From contig NC_089322.1 in the NCBI RefSeq assembly GCF_036669915.1, positions 14,259,678 to 14,323,677 of the forward strand: a stretch of DNA of 64,000 nt, given 5' to 3'. A program made the position numbers and the translations under genes. Below are positions 37,601 through 47,094 of this stretch, in pieces; position 1 is the first letter of the stretch; each line of letters opens with the position of its first letter. The DNA comes from Pocillopora verrucosa (Eukaryota; Cnidaria; Anthozoa; Scleractinia; Pocilloporidae). Below the pieces are notes generated by a model. The model was not told where the DNA came from, made no database searches, and saw nothing but the letters and a program-made list of their open reading frames with translations.

Positions 37601-40600
37601 GAGAATATCTACAAAGCAACGTTTGATTCTCTTAGTAACATTTTTGGAACTTTACAGGAAACTGTTTGCAAAGGTAATTGGATTTTTAGAATAAATACGT
37701 GGGTGAGGTTACTCTTTTCCGGTAAGGGGAACTTGCAGAAGCGTTTTTTTGCATGTCAGGTTTTTATCATCATTTCTTGGGACCAGAATAACATTTTCTC
37801 CTTTTCTCCTTGACTTTTTATAGAACAGATAATTAGGTGGATTACACTTTTCCAGTAAGGGAACTTACAGAAGAGATTTCTTGCATCTGAGCATGTCAGG
37901 TTTTTATCATTTTTTTATAGGAACAGTATGACTTTTCTCCACAATTTGTTTACTCTCTCTCTCTCCAGTTGTACAAAACAATACAGACCCTTGTCTAAGC
38001 AATCCATGTCAGAATGGAGGAAAATGCGAACGTTTCACCAATAAATTTAATTGTACATGCTTAGCTGGTTTTACTGGAGACAAATGCGAGACAGGTGAGT
38101 GAAAGTCGTTTTTAAAATATTGACAAAAAATAGACGTTTTACTTCAAAAAATAAATGTAATGTCCGGCTTATTGGCTGATAGCTGCCATCGATAACGACT
38201 AAACAAAAAATGTTTGCCTTCTCGCATTCCTCAGCTGTTAGGTTCTTTACTTTGTTTTGCCTTTAGTTAAAAAACTCGACAAGTGTACTCCTTCGCCGTG
38301 CTTAAATGGCGGACAATGCGCAAACACTAATCAGACCTTCCGCTGCTTCTGTGCACGTGGTTACTATGGAAACCGCTGCGAGTCAGGTAAGTAAATTTCT
38401 AACTTAACTATAGATCAAAAGCAGTTTTACTTGAGTTATACGTAGCGTTTTCATATCACACTACTATTAAAAAAAAATCACCATCATCATCGTCGTCATT
38501 ATCACTCCCACCTGAGTTATACGACATGATGTGTCAGCGATTGCTTGTCATTAATCGTATTTTCTTGATGATTCTCATATCACGCATCAGCACACACACA
38601 CACAAAACCACGCGTCATCATTTCTCACCTTCAATAAGGGCATACAAGTCTCGTATAGCTTTATATATTACCAAAGTTATCGTTATCACACAGGTCGTGT
38701 CATCGCGGACCTCGATTTAAAGACCGGTGCCATGTTTTTGATTGCTCAGTGTTTTTAACAACACCTTGCTGTACAGTTTACGTTATGTACCACTGTCAAC
38801 TTGAAATAATATTTGCGTTTGATCATTCAGGCTGTGGATTTAGAGAGCTAGGATTGAAGATACCCAATACGCGTCGAATCCCAGACAAACACGTGACTTC
38901 ATCTTCACAGAGGGACACCGGTCACTCTGCTCATCGCGGGAGGATTGGTATCGAAGTTATGGGAACGTGGGATGACGGGTGGTGCTCATCGCAAACAGAC
39001 ACAACGCCTTACATGCAAGTGTTCTTTGGTGCGTATATGTATTTCATCTCTTCAGATCAGGAAAACGTATTAAATAAAGAAATGATGGGCGTATGAAATT
39101 TCTAACGTTTAAGTGACATGGGAACGAATTAGTTAGAAATTGATATTCTTATAGCGCGTTGAAGAGGTTCACGTGGCATCATGGAGGTTTAGGACCATTT
39201 AATTATTATTCCAAGATGATAGAAATAGGAGTTATCGAAACTGCTCATCTGAAATGGATTAGACTTGTATCACACAGGGAAAAAATGAAACGGCACAAGC
39301 ACTTACTCGATTTCTTGTTCTGTTTTGTTATTTTGCTTTTTTGCTTTTTCCATTTTTTTGGGTCAACTTCATCTAGTGCCTTTGTCACCCCCCCCCCCCT
39401 CTCCCCCCTCCCATCAACCACTCACCTATGAACCTTTTTTTATCGAGCAGAATACCTGACAAATATCACTGAGATTGAAACCGAAGGAGTCGAAGATGAA
39501 ACGAATAATTTGTGGGTTGAAAGTTACTACGTTTCAACGAGCAACAGCACAGAGGGGAATTCTTTTGTCAACTACACTGAAGATGGAAAAACCAAAATTG
39601 TAAGTAGATGATTATTATAATCTGAAATTTTTAACGTCCCCCAAAATAAGTTTAAAGTATTTGTTACTCGATGCTTGATGCTCGATGCTCGATCTATGCG
39701 AGTAGCGAGACCAATAACCGAGTATCAAGAGTCTAGTGACGATAATCAACTACAGAGGTTCGATTGTAAAGGATTAAGTCAATCAATTTTCTAAAATGTT
39801 TCATCTCTGATTTTTTAGTTCAAAGCTAACACAAGGATTTCCGGGAAAAATGTTTCTCTCCACGGAACAAGCGCTCATTTTGTTCGAATTCATCCACTTA
39901 ATCACACTGGATTGTTTGCCTGTTTGCGGGTAGCGATGTACGGTTGTGACAAAGGAGGTATCTATAATCTACTTTACGCGTTTTTCCTGTTTTTAATAAT
40001 TTTATAAGCAGATGCATGTTTTAGTTTTAAAGAATTAAAAGATCTTAGCAGCAATAAATCCGGAAAGGATCGGAACAGAAGCAAACAGCGAATCAATCAT
40101 ATAATTTACATTATTTATTTGCTCATCTACTGATTTATTTGATCAATTTTTTAAAATATCCATACATTTATTTGTTTATTTTTTATTCCACTTTCATTGT
40201 CTAACCAGGCGACTTCCAAGAATTCCCAACCACTTTGGCGGAGAGGCTTGACAATGCTGCTTTCGCCAAGGACCCACTGTTTGATACGCATTTAGCTGGT
40301 ACGTTCCAATCTGTGAAGTTTACCATAATAATCAGACAATTTCGGTTTTCGTAATGTTTCTCTTTGTTATTTTGTTTTCTTTTTTGTTTTTGTTTTTGTT
40401 TTTCACCATCTAGAGTAAGTTTTTAACTCGTTGATTTCTATTTTTCAATTTGAAACAGCTATACCAATTGCAGTGTTTGTATTCCTCTTATTGAGTTCGT
40501 TATTTTTCCTTTTGCTTCCTCTTAGGTAAGTCAAACAAATATTCCTAACAAAAATAATACTTATGGCAGATTTGTCACGAAAGGCATTGCATTCTTGTGT

Positions 40601-41691
40601 TGATATAACATACACATATGTAGTGAAGCCATGTTTTTTTTACTGGTTATTGGAGGAAATCTTAAGTAATTATGTACGTTATCAGGCACAGTAAAATTTG
40701 GTTAACTCTCGTTTTCCTGGTTAAATTGAGCGGACTTGAGACACGCACCAATTCCTGCCTGTTCTCTGTGGTGCTTCCGCCGATGATAGCCTAATAAAAA
40801 TCTTCAACGAAGTGACTTAGTCATCTGGTCTTGAATCAAAACAAACTAATGACAACTCAATGGATTATTCAGATAACGTAAAGAGCAGATCAATATCAAC
40901 AATCAATGTTAACGATTCGCGAATAAATTCAGAATATCCATTCATCCATTTCACTCGTCCTTTTCAGGACTCCTTCTCCGTCAGGGCCGTCAGTGAGAGA
41001 AAATATAATTCGATTCGAACAAGAACCACCTCAGCATGGCGCTATTCCGCTTGTCCCTACATATGAAGTTCAGTCCCTCAGCATGGAACTCGGAGAAGAG
41101 CCTATTTTGCAAGTGGAGGATGTTAATACCGCCTCGAACGACGCAATTTTCTCCTACGACAACAAGGTAACCCAAACAGCTAGAAAATAATTCACGAAGG
41201 GACCATTTTTAATGCTATCTTTTCAGGTTAGAACACAGGAGAGAAAATTGTGACTGCAGTCCCTCCAACAAGTCGAGACCGAAATTTAAACCATTTTACC
41301 TGTTCCTCGAATTCAAATCTAAGGGAATTGTTTGGCACATGTTCTGAGCTTTCAGATTCAAGGATCAAGTCTCCGACCTTTCCCATTTACGTTATGGTTG
41401 CTTTATCGTGTGAACTGTCAAAGAGACTCTCAGGGACATTCGTTTTTTCTGTATAAGGAAACTTACAGAATACCATATAAATTCAAGGGGTGTTTCTCAA
41501 ACAGCGATGTATTTCCTTGTGGTAGAAGCTACCCGGACGGAATTTAACTTGGAACTTAAATTTTGTTGCTAAGAATGCCTTATCTAGTGTATGCTTATTA
41601 AGTTCTTGTCTCTTTAAATCTCTTCCTCCAGATTTTCAGTTTCGACCGTCAAGTGGGTTTAGCTAGCCAAGGCCAGAGCAATCTCCTATGA
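22515..41691 (+). CDS. Gene B: vWA / EGF / F5/8C / FN2 single-pass membrane protein (complete, 33 exons)
   Basis: Tandem paralogue of gene A, about 2,175 residues. Exons: 22515-22605, 24218-24754, 25129-25242, 25573-25851, 26293-26454, 26794-26930, 27141-27294, 27716-27883, 28242-28378, 28595-28787, 29214-29369, 29923-30042, 30190-30303, 30530-31093, 31179-31286, 31593-31715, 32360-32896, 33516-33605, 34072-34188, 34607-34723, 35226-35792, 36166-36279, 36644-36763, 37113-37673, 37969-38094, 38267-38386, 38831-39028, 39451-39599, 39819-39957, 40209-40298, 40459-40525, 40968-41166, 41632-41691; they sum to a multiple of three. Approximate residues: signal 1-30, vWA 31-209, EGF to 247, WSC-like to 340, two F5/8C-like units to 657, FN2 to 709, EGF/vWA blocks to 1875, F5/8C to 2037, stalk, TM 2068-2090, tail to 2175. 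Predicted adhesion receptor; ligand unknown. Confidence 0.83.
22606..24217 (+). other. Gene B intron 1 (1.6 kb)
   Basis: AT-rich with no domain-bearing frame. A purine-rich ggaggggggagg patch lies near 24053-24095 and a TTTA microsatellite at 24184-24207, just before the acceptor. Confidence 0.6.
24184..24207. repeat. (TTTA)n microsatellite
   Basis: About six tandem TTTA units in the pyrimidine-rich part of the intron 1 acceptor. Confidence 0.85.
24218..24754 (+). CDS. Gene B exon 2: vWA domain 1
   Basis: 179 residues with flanking cysteines (ICSTE ... RICEG). MIDAS reads VEGSYT instead of DxSxS and the TDG loop is TSQKSDDD; the fold markers [14 protein letters not shown] and LSEIASNP remain. 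The donor is probably GC (gaag|gcaagt). Confidence 0.85.
24755..25128 (+). other. Probable GC-AG intron
   Basis: The exon ends ATATGTGAAG and is followed by gcaagt, the consensus for the minor GC-AG class. No GT gives the conserved C-E-G phase-1 end. Confidence 0.7.
25129..25242 (+). CDS. Gene B exon 3: EGF
   Basis: 38 codons, six cysteines ([15 protein letters not shown] ... LQGDNCEM), gtaagt donor. Confidence 0.86.
   Translation: MSTNVSALHVVTMGIVLALLVVTNALVRQNFKETTVR
25573..25851 (+). CDS. Gene B exon 4: WSC-like cysteine domain (tentative)
   Basis: 93 residues: [11 protein letters not shown], then [27 protein letters not shown] and [14 protein letters not shown]. The G-C-F start, a mid helix with K-C-A, a glycine-tyrosine-phenylalanine turn and late cysteines resemble WSC-type carbohydrate-binding domains. 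Could be another small cysteine domain. Phase 1-1. Confidence 0.55.
26293..26454 (+). CDS. Gene B exon 5: divergent F5/8C-like unit a, first part
   Basis: 54 residues, [44 protein letters not shown]. The SS...W...WCP...VDLG pattern is that of F5/8C domains. Confidence 0.7.
26794..26930 (+). CDS. Gene B exon 6: F5/8C-like unit a, middle
   Basis: [17 protein letters not shown] after the junction gives the discoidin V-x-x-Q-G-x-x-D motif. 137 nt, phase 1 to 0, identical in length and phase to exon 9. Confidence 0.7.
27141..27294 (+). CDS. Gene B exon 7: F5/8C-like unit a, end
   Basis: [24 protein letters not shown] matches in shape the Y-x-R-F-x-P...C-L-R-V-E end of discoidin domains, although the final GC is replaced by RKYNT. 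Confidence 0.65.
27716..27883 (+). CDS. Gene B exon 8: divergent F5/8C-like unit b, first part
   Basis: 56 residues, [12 protein letters not shown] and FFQMDL correspond to the WCP and VDL of unit a. Donor gttagt in phase 1. Confidence 0.65.
28242..28378 (+). CDS. Gene B exon 9: F5/8C-like unit b, middle
   Basis: [19 protein letters not shown]; joining exon 8 directly gives [16 protein letters not shown], the expected discoidin core. 137 nt. Confidence 0.68.
28595..28787 (+). CDS. Gene B exon 10: F5/8C-like unit b, end
   Basis: [25 protein letters not shown] ends as a discoidin domain; about 16 extra residues follow before the phase-1 donor. Confidence 0.65.
29214..29369 (+). CDS. Gene B exon 11: fibronectin type II domain
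   Basis: 52 residues: [41 protein letters not shown]. The FPFxY...C...WC pattern is diagnostic of FN2 modules, which bind collagen-like ligands in other proteins. One exon, phase 1-1. Confidence 0.9.
29923..30042 (+). CDS. Gene B exon 12: EGF
   Basis: 40 codons, six cysteines ([14 protein letters not shown] ... YTGNHCED). Confidence 0.85.
30190..30303 (+). CDS. Gene B exon 13: calcium-binding EGF
   Basis: [24 protein letters not shown]: full signature, 38 codons. Confidence 0.88.
30530..31093 (+). CDS. Gene B exon 14: vWA domain 2, intact MIDAS
   Basis: 188 residues with flanking cysteines (DCKVN ... KICQG). DGSAS, TYTGKAL and VTDGVSTDD are all present, so it is predicted to bind a divalent ion. 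Closest in these motifs to vWA-5 of gene A. Confidence 0.92.
31179..31286 (+). CDS. Gene B exon 15: EGF
   Basis: 36 codons, six cysteines ([15 protein letters not shown] ... FQGAECSE); one of the shortest EGF exons here. Confidence 0.85.
31593..31715 (+). CDS. Gene B exon 16: calcium-binding-type EGF
   Basis: [21 protein letters not shown], 41 codons, six cysteines, gtgagt donor. Confidence 0.84.
32360..32896 (+). CDS. Gene B exon 17: vWA domain 3, MIDAS lost
   Basis: 179 residues with flanking cysteines (DCSNN ... AVCKG). The MIDAS strand reads [10 protein letters not shown] and the TDG loop MGKSNDDE; the later core ([18 protein letters not shown]) is preserved. Confidence 0.84.
33516..33605 (+). 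CDS. Gene B exon 18: truncated EGF-like exon, four cysteines
   Basis: 30 codons, [24 protein letters not shown]. Acceptor cttatcgtcag and donor gtgagt in phase 1-1 are good. It holds only the first four cysteines of an EGF, so it may be an eroded calcium-binding EGF or a partner of the next exon. Confidence 0.55.
34072..34188 (+). CDS. Gene B exon 19: EGF
   Basis: 39 codons, six cysteines ([14 protein letters not shown] ... IGGVNCTE). Confidence 0.85.
34607..34723 (+). CDS. Gene B exon 20: EGF
   Basis: [17 protein letters not shown] resembles a calcium-binding EGF with one extra residue; six cysteines, 39 codons. Confidence 0.86.
35226..35792 (+). CDS. Gene B exon 21: vWA domain 4, intact MIDAS
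   Basis: 189 residues with flanking cysteines (ACSNK ... KICSG). DGSGS, TRTGQGL and LTDGLSKD complete the metal site. An unusual vicinal cysteine pair occurs in [11 protein letters not shown]. Confidence 0.91.
36166..36279 (+). CDS. Gene B exon 22: EGF
   Basis: 38 codons, six cysteines ([15 protein letters not shown] ... WTGKNCSI). Confidence 0.86.
36644..36763 (+). CDS. Gene B exon 23: calcium-binding EGF
   Basis: [12 protein letters not shown], six cysteines, 40 codons, ending YGYNCTM; gtaagt donor. Confidence 0.86.
37113..37673 (+). CDS. Gene B exon 24: vWA domain 5, near-intact MIDAS
   Basis: 187 residues with flanking cysteines (RCNQT ... TVCKG). DSSAS and LTDGKSQD are kept; the second-loop Thr is Met (TYMGAAL). 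Confidence 0.91.
37695..37940 (+). repeat. Tandem duplication inside gene B intron 24
   Basis: About 37695-37806 and 37830-37940 share ttttcc(g/a)gtaaggg, gaactt(g/a)cagaag, and gcatgtcaggtttttatcat in the same order. Diverged two-copy repeat of roughly 110 bp. Confidence 0.75.
37969..38094 (+). CDS. Gene B exon 25: EGF
   Basis: 42 codons, six cysteines ([15 protein letters not shown] ... FTGDKCET). Confidence 0.86.
38267..38386 (+). CDS. Gene B exon 26: EGF
   Basis: 40 codons, six cysteines ([15 protein letters not shown] ... YYGNRCES); directly precedes the F5/8C exons, as in gene A. Confidence 0.86.
38831..39028 (+). CDS. Gene B exon 27: F5/8C domain, N-terminal part
   Basis: [44 protein letters not shown]; 198 nt and close in sequence to gene A exon 36. 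Confidence 0.88.
39451..39599 (+). CDS. Gene B exon 28: F5/8C domain, middle
   Basis: [36 protein letters not shown]; 149 nt, phase 1 to 0. Confidence 0.87.
39819..39957 (+). CDS. Gene B exon 29: F5/8C domain, C-terminal part
   Basis: [20 protein letters not shown], then MYGC closes the domain. Donor taken at gtatct after KGG. Confidence 0.86.
40209..40298 (+). CDS. Gene B exon 30: juxtamembrane stalk
   Basis: 30 codons, hydrophilic, begins DFQEFPTTL (gene A stalk: DFPSSG). Confidence 0.78.
40459..40525 (+). CDS. Gene B exon 31: transmembrane helix
   Basis: [19 protein letters not shown], then PLR; 67 nt. Confidence 0.84.
40968..41166 (+). CDS. Gene B exon 32: cytoplasmic tail
   Basis: 66 residues with one [12 protein letters not shown] module, equivalent to the two EVQT modules of gene A, and AIFSYDNK at its end. 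Lacks the long acidic stretch of gene A. Confidence 0.8.
41632..41691 (+). CDS. Gene B exon 33: C-terminus and stop
   Basis: [19 protein letters not shown] then TGA at 41689-41691; the start matches gene A exon 42. Confidence 0.8.
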   Translation: MFSFDRQVGLASQGQSNLL

Positions 41692-42317
41692 GCATCTGAG
41701 AACGGTTAATCCTTAAACCCTAACATCAGTTTACGTATTCTCCATACTGTTCTACATACATTTCCTAAGATGTCGACAAGGAGAATTTGTTAAACAAGCA
41801 AGAGCTTTTTTAATGAATGATCATTTCCTTTTACTATCGTGACCCTAATGTGTTTATCAGAGGTTATATTGCGAAGAGATGCTAGTCACTTTATGGAAGT
41901 CAAAGGGTTAATGGTGATTGTAAAAAAATTTTCCTTCCACATCTTAAAATTCACAACACGCCATGATACAATTTGGCATAATTGGAGCCAATTTAGCTAT
42001 TTTTGAGATAGAAATATGGCTTGACATGTATAATTCAAAATGACAATTTATAAACATATTTTTAGTTGCAATACACTGCTATATATTAATCATCAAAGGA
42101 GATGACTTTTCCTGCAGATTCTAACAGATATAGAAAGAAAAAGGATATCGCTAAAAATGTAATTGTCTTAAAAATCCTGATGCAATTTCATGATAGATCA
42201 AATTACTTTTTTACGTTCGGTAAATCTAGTTTTCTTTTGTTTTCAGTATTTGTATTATTGTCCTGTAGTTGTATGATGAATGGAAAATGAATTAAAATTA
42301 TGTAAGGCTCTTTTAAC

Positions 42318-42323
42318 AATAAA
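42318..42323 (+). promoter_or_regulatory. Candidate polyadenylation signal of gene B
   Basis: AATAAA about 630 bp after the stop codon. Confidence 0.4.
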
Positions 42324-42773
42324 GATGCGTATTCTCGAAAAGGAACATCTGTTTTGAATTGAATTCCAGGTGGGGTGTTTCGCTTTTAAAAACATCTGAG
42401 GGAGGGGGGAGGGAGGAGGAGGTCTAACACTAACACGTCCTAATAAGACGCTTACACTTCAGGCTAACTGAATATCGTTGTAACGAACTTTTATGTCTCA
42501 ATGATCGCAAATAACTGCTTGTTATACAAAGAAGACAAAAAAATAGCCGAATAGTTAACAAAAAAAACAACAACAACAAAAACAAAAAAAAAAACAGCTC
42601 AGCTACTGAGAAAACGAACGATACTTAAACGAAGTTTTTACAAGCAAGGCATAGTATGCAACACAAAGATTGCATATAACTTACATCGCATTGGAATGGT
42701 CTGATGTATCGAAAATAATAAGGGTATCAGTGGTGGGTTGATGAAGCAAAGCCAAGTAGACAGCAATGATGTC

Positions 42774-42953
42774 AGGTTTTACGCCTTAAGGTGGCTTAAT
42801 ATGGTTTCTCTACCTTCAAGCTCTAATTCTTTGATCAATCGATAATACCCTCCGGCAAGATCCCTCGAAACGACTTTAAAAAATGGTGCGCAATTATTTC
42901 TTAACACGCTCTGACAGTAAGTAATTTTACGCACAGGGTTACCATTGCAATGC
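42774..42953 (-). repeat. Dispersed repeat, copy 1 (inverted relative to copy at 48938-49112)
   Basis: Its reverse complement matches intron 3 of gene C: ttttacgccttaaggtggc, ttcaagctctaattctttga, gatccctcgaaacgactt and aaaaaatggtgcgcaat are shared in order. Roughly 80-85 percent identical by eye over about 175 bp. Probably a small non-autonomous mobile element. Confidence 0.75.
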
Positions 42954-43299
42954 GACAGTCTCTTCGAAACACTCTTAGTTTAGGCCTCGTGTTTCTGTAC
43001 CTTGAAAACCAGTTCGGTAAAGTTTTCATTTATCATTGAAAATACGGCTTAGAGGCATCATAAACAATGAAAACGTTACATTAAGGGAACCTGTGGGCTC
43101 CCAGAATATCTGTCTCTCCAATATCGATGACCGATATAATAATGAAAGCAACTAACCATTGAAATCTCTGGTGATGCAGCCCCCGTTGCCTTTTTCCATG
43201 AGTTTTGACCGAAGACTTCATCTGGAACACAGAGTAACGGTGCAAACTCCTAAAATAATTATTTGTAAACGACAGGAGGAACACAATTATAAGAAAAAT

Positions 43300-43450
43300 G
43301 AACTTTGAATCGAAATAATGGTGAAGATGATTATCAACGAAGATTTATTTTACAGAGCACTTCATCAGCAGCCTTTGAGACAGCTGACTCTTAAAACGAG
43401 TAACCATGTTATCAATGTTCAAACGGTAACCAAAAAAAGAAAACTTTCTT
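43300..43450. repeat. Diverged intergenic repeat, copy 1
   Basis: Shares gatgattat(c/t)a(a/g)cgaaga, acagagcac or gcagagcac, aatcatgtt/aaccatgtt, and caaacggta with 44595-44745 in the same order; identity is low. Confidence 0.5.
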
Positions 43451-44594
43451 TGAATTGCTCCTCTGGGAATAAATTGATTCTTTTCTAACGAAGTGGAGAA
43501 AGAAGATAACAGGTACTTTACATGTATTTCAGAATCCAAAACCGTTTTCTATAACCTTTGATGATTTCACTTGGAATCGAGCCAATAAGAAGACAGAAAC
43601 ATTGTGGACGGACAACCATCTGACTCCACTTAGAGTAATATCTGAACAAGCAAGTTGAGTTAGGAGTTTATAATAAGTTCTGTCATGACACCCAATTCAA
43701 CACACTAACATTCTATGTACACCATCACGACCTACATTATGTAAGCGAAAAGGACTATGGGACATGAGTGAGAACCGCCCATGTCGTTACAAAAAGCGTG
43801 CTTTGATCAAAGTCGTGTTCAGAGTCAATCCTATTGTTTTGTTGGTCGTCAGACCCCAAACAGCACAAACACGGTTAAAAATTCAAACGGAAGGTAACTG
43901 AATCATTATATTTTATGATTTGATACAACACCGCTAAGTTTTAAACGTTCAACGTGTTGCAAATGAATATAATTACCTTTGGCGATAAATATTTCGAAAG
44001 AGAAATCTTTAGTGAAAATGATTGCTCGCAGCGTAAGTATTATTTTTAGGAAAATAAAAGACGAGAATGATTTACATATATAATTGCAATAATTGTAATA
44101 GTGATAATATTCAGTAGAAGAAATAAACAAACAACAATCATACCGGCAATAATTTTTGAATGTTGATAATCTATAGAGGATAAATATGTACGCAGCTTAA
44201 ATATTTTACACAACGATGGCTGATCAGCCAATTAACATTTTGTTCTTTCTGTCAATCACATATTAAGTTTATGACATCGTTCTTTCAAATAAACCAATCA
44301 TACGGTCGCCCCTCGACGTTTGCATCTATCTGGTGACAAATACCATAAAGTTTAATGACGTTTTAGATTATTTAAGTCGACAGCTGTCAAAATGTACCTG
44401 TAGTCCTTTTGCAAGCTTCTGAAACTTTAGCATTTACAACAGTTTCTTATTATCTTTTTATCTCATGTCTATCGAAGCCGTTTGACCAGAATTAGAATCA
44501 CTGCGTGGACAAAAAATAATGCCACTTCAAGGCAATAAGTTTGAAAATAATCATTTAATTACGAACGGAAGGTGCACAGAAATAGGAGTAATTA

Positions 44595-44745
44595 CTGCGA
44601 ATAAAAACAACGGAGATGATGATTATTAGCGAAGAGTAATTATGCAGAGCACAGATACAAAAGCTTGACAACCGAATTGTAAACTATTAATCATGTTTTT
44701 AATGTTCCAAACGGTAGCAGAAAAAATTCACCTTTCTTTGTTTTT
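44595..44745. repeat. Diverged intergenic repeat, copy 2
   Basis: Second copy of the unit at 43300-43450, about 1.3 kb downstream in the same orientation. Confidence 0.5.
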
Positions 44746-45809
44746 GTCGGATTTGCATAACATCCGAGCATTCTCCCAACCTCCCGCGTGTCTAGAAGTC
44801 TCTCAACCTTCTGAGCTTTTAGATACGGCTACATAAACACGGAAGTGTTCTTAATTGCTTTTACAAAATATTTCTTTTTAATAACACGAAAAATGAAGGA
44901 AAATGTTGTGCATTTAGTTCCTGTTTGATATAGATTTTTTAAATACATGCCCTGGACGACAATTCTCCCCATTAACCATCAAATCGCGCATCTGACGACA
45001 AAGAAACCCTTTAGATTTGCGTTATAAAATTCAAGTCAAGTTAAAATTTGTGGCAAGCGCTTGTTCGTACTTTGGTAGAAAAATAGCAAAGTATCTGAAA
45101 TATACAGTTACTTAGGAAATAACTTCAACTCACCAATCAGCCAATGCTATCTGGATTATTTTATCAGCATGTCTTGTGAAGCTGCAAGCATCATTTATAT
45201 TGTGATTCTAAGGGTTTTAATTGGCTGAAATGCCTTGATTAATTAAATATTATATATGGGTTGGCTAAGATAACGTGTAACAACGAGTTAGACTCCCGAT
45301 TGAAACAACTACAACTTGTACCTAATTCACCATTTAAAATCATAATTAGTTAAACCGGGTTTAACTGATTGAAAATCAAACACAGAACTGAATTTTTCAC
45401 GGGATTAAAGTTGTCGCTAACTTGTATTTCGATTTGTCAATTTTTAAGTAGACAAAAATCGTTTGAAGTCGACAAAAATCGTTTGAAGCACCACAGTTTC
45501 TTTAGAAACTTACCTTCGTTATTCCTACATCGGTTGGTGCAGCTTCTATGAAGAAAACGAGAATGAACTGTGTTTAACAAAACAGCTTTAAAACATGTTT
45601 AAGCTTTGTTGTAAAAGCCCTTTTCGTAATTCCTTTATGAATAGCTGATTTCCTTCTCATGATTTAGAATAACTAAAAAAGTCTGCCTTGCCAAAACAGC
45701 AGACGATTTTTTTTTTCTGAGATTTTGATGAGAGCCTCAGAGAACCCACCAACCTACAAATGGCATAGGCAACCAAAAACCACCTTAAATGATTTTGGTT
45801 TCCCAATAA

Positions 45810-46050
45810 CAGTTAGTCGCCTTGTTGGCCAGTTAGTCAGACTAGCCATTTTTTAGACTGTTAATCAGCTAGCTAACTAGTGAATCATTTGTTCCATTAT
45901 TCAGACAGTCAGCTCAGGCTGTCTGTTTGCCAATCAACTATACATTTAGTCAGTTAGCCAATCAGTCATTCGGTCAGTCAGCCTGTCAGTCAGCTACTTG
46001 GTCTGTTAGCCAGTCAGTCAATCAGACAGTGAGTCAGAAGGTCTAAATGT
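45810..46050. repeat. Degenerate tetranucleotide (CAGT/TTAG)n array
   Basis: Irregular cagtcagtcag, agttagtcag and gtcagccagt units over about 240 bp, consistent with an old, decayed microsatellite. Confidence 0.7.
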
Positions 46051-47094
46051 AATTTTTTCCAACAGGACATTAAAAGTGTAGAGGGTAGCAGATCCTTACC
46101 AGTGAGGAGATCTCACTGGGTCGATTCTGTTAATAAATTTCTCCAATCCGGATATCCTGAGTCTTTATCTAATCAAGACTTCTAGAAAAGAAACAAAAAT
46201 GAAAGTATTCGAAGATAAATTACATTTAAAATACATTAGAGATGTTTTGAGTGCTCCAGATAGAGAACAAACCTGAGCTTAATATATGTAATATCCGTCT
46301 TTCTTTTTAGGAGCCGCCATCACTAAAATAAAATGCTCTCAGGGTTTGATATACGCCATTACTAAATGTGACAGACAGAAAGACCCTTAGAGCGAGTATT
46401 ACGGTCGCTCAAAAGTAGCAAATTCATTCGATGAAATTGTTTTCGATAAAAGTTTTTTTCAGTGTACTTTAGCACCAGGTAAATGTTAATTCTTCAAGGC
46501 AGCGTGTACGCCAAGGTCAAACTTCCACACAGGTGCCAGTATTAATCGCATGAAAGCATGTAATTAAGAACAACGTACATCATTTAGTATCCGTAGTGCA
46601 AAAGACGATAGAGAACTTGCGATGGCGAGGCTCTTGAAAGCAGAAAATCTAATCCGACTAATTATCGAAGGGTTTGAAGTCTTAAATCAAAGTTTATTGA
46701 GAAATATTAAAATGGCCTCCTTACAGAAGATTTTGAAAAAAGAAGATGGTCTCAGCGCCAAAAAAATCAACGAAAGAAAAGCACTTCAGGAGAGGCACGT
46801 AGTTACCAGCCTTATGACATTTGCACCAGAAGTTTAAAGTAGTCCTGACATGCGAAAGACAATGATAGAACAGCTGGTAAAATATATGTCACGTCTGCTT
46901 GGGTGCGTTGTTTTTCATCCTGGTACCACTATAAGAGGTTCGCGAACATTCTTAAATTACTTTTTTTATTGACAAGTGACACTGATTTGACGCAGGATTC
47001 TAGTTACCTCTGCTATGGACGGCTGTGATATGCTTGTGTTGCACGTGTTCAGAGCTTATGCTTGCTTGTGGCATTAATATTTGAACACAATGTA

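Larger units (their letters stand above)
25243..41631 (+). other. Other gene B introns longer than 300 bp
   Basis: 25243-25572, 25852-26292, 26455-26793, 27295-27715, 27884-28241 (a frame with no supporting donor at 28002-28190), 28788-29213, 29370-29922, 31716-32359, 32897-33515, 33606-34071, 34189-34606, 34724-35225, 35793-36165, 36280-36643, 36764-37112, 38387-38830 (short CA run near 38590), 39029-39450 (C-run near 39390), 40526-40967, 41167-41631. AT-rich; no further domain signal seen. Confidence 0.6.

Noticed and set aside
45810-46050. Possible CRISPR-like or regulatory repeat array
   Set aside because: Units are 4 bp, irregular and without spacers; this is a decayed microsatellite in a eukaryotic genome.
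46622-46837. 71-codon Lys/Leu-rich + strand frame upstream of gene C
   Set aside because: No domain, no donor linking it to gene C, and gene C has its own signal-peptide exon.
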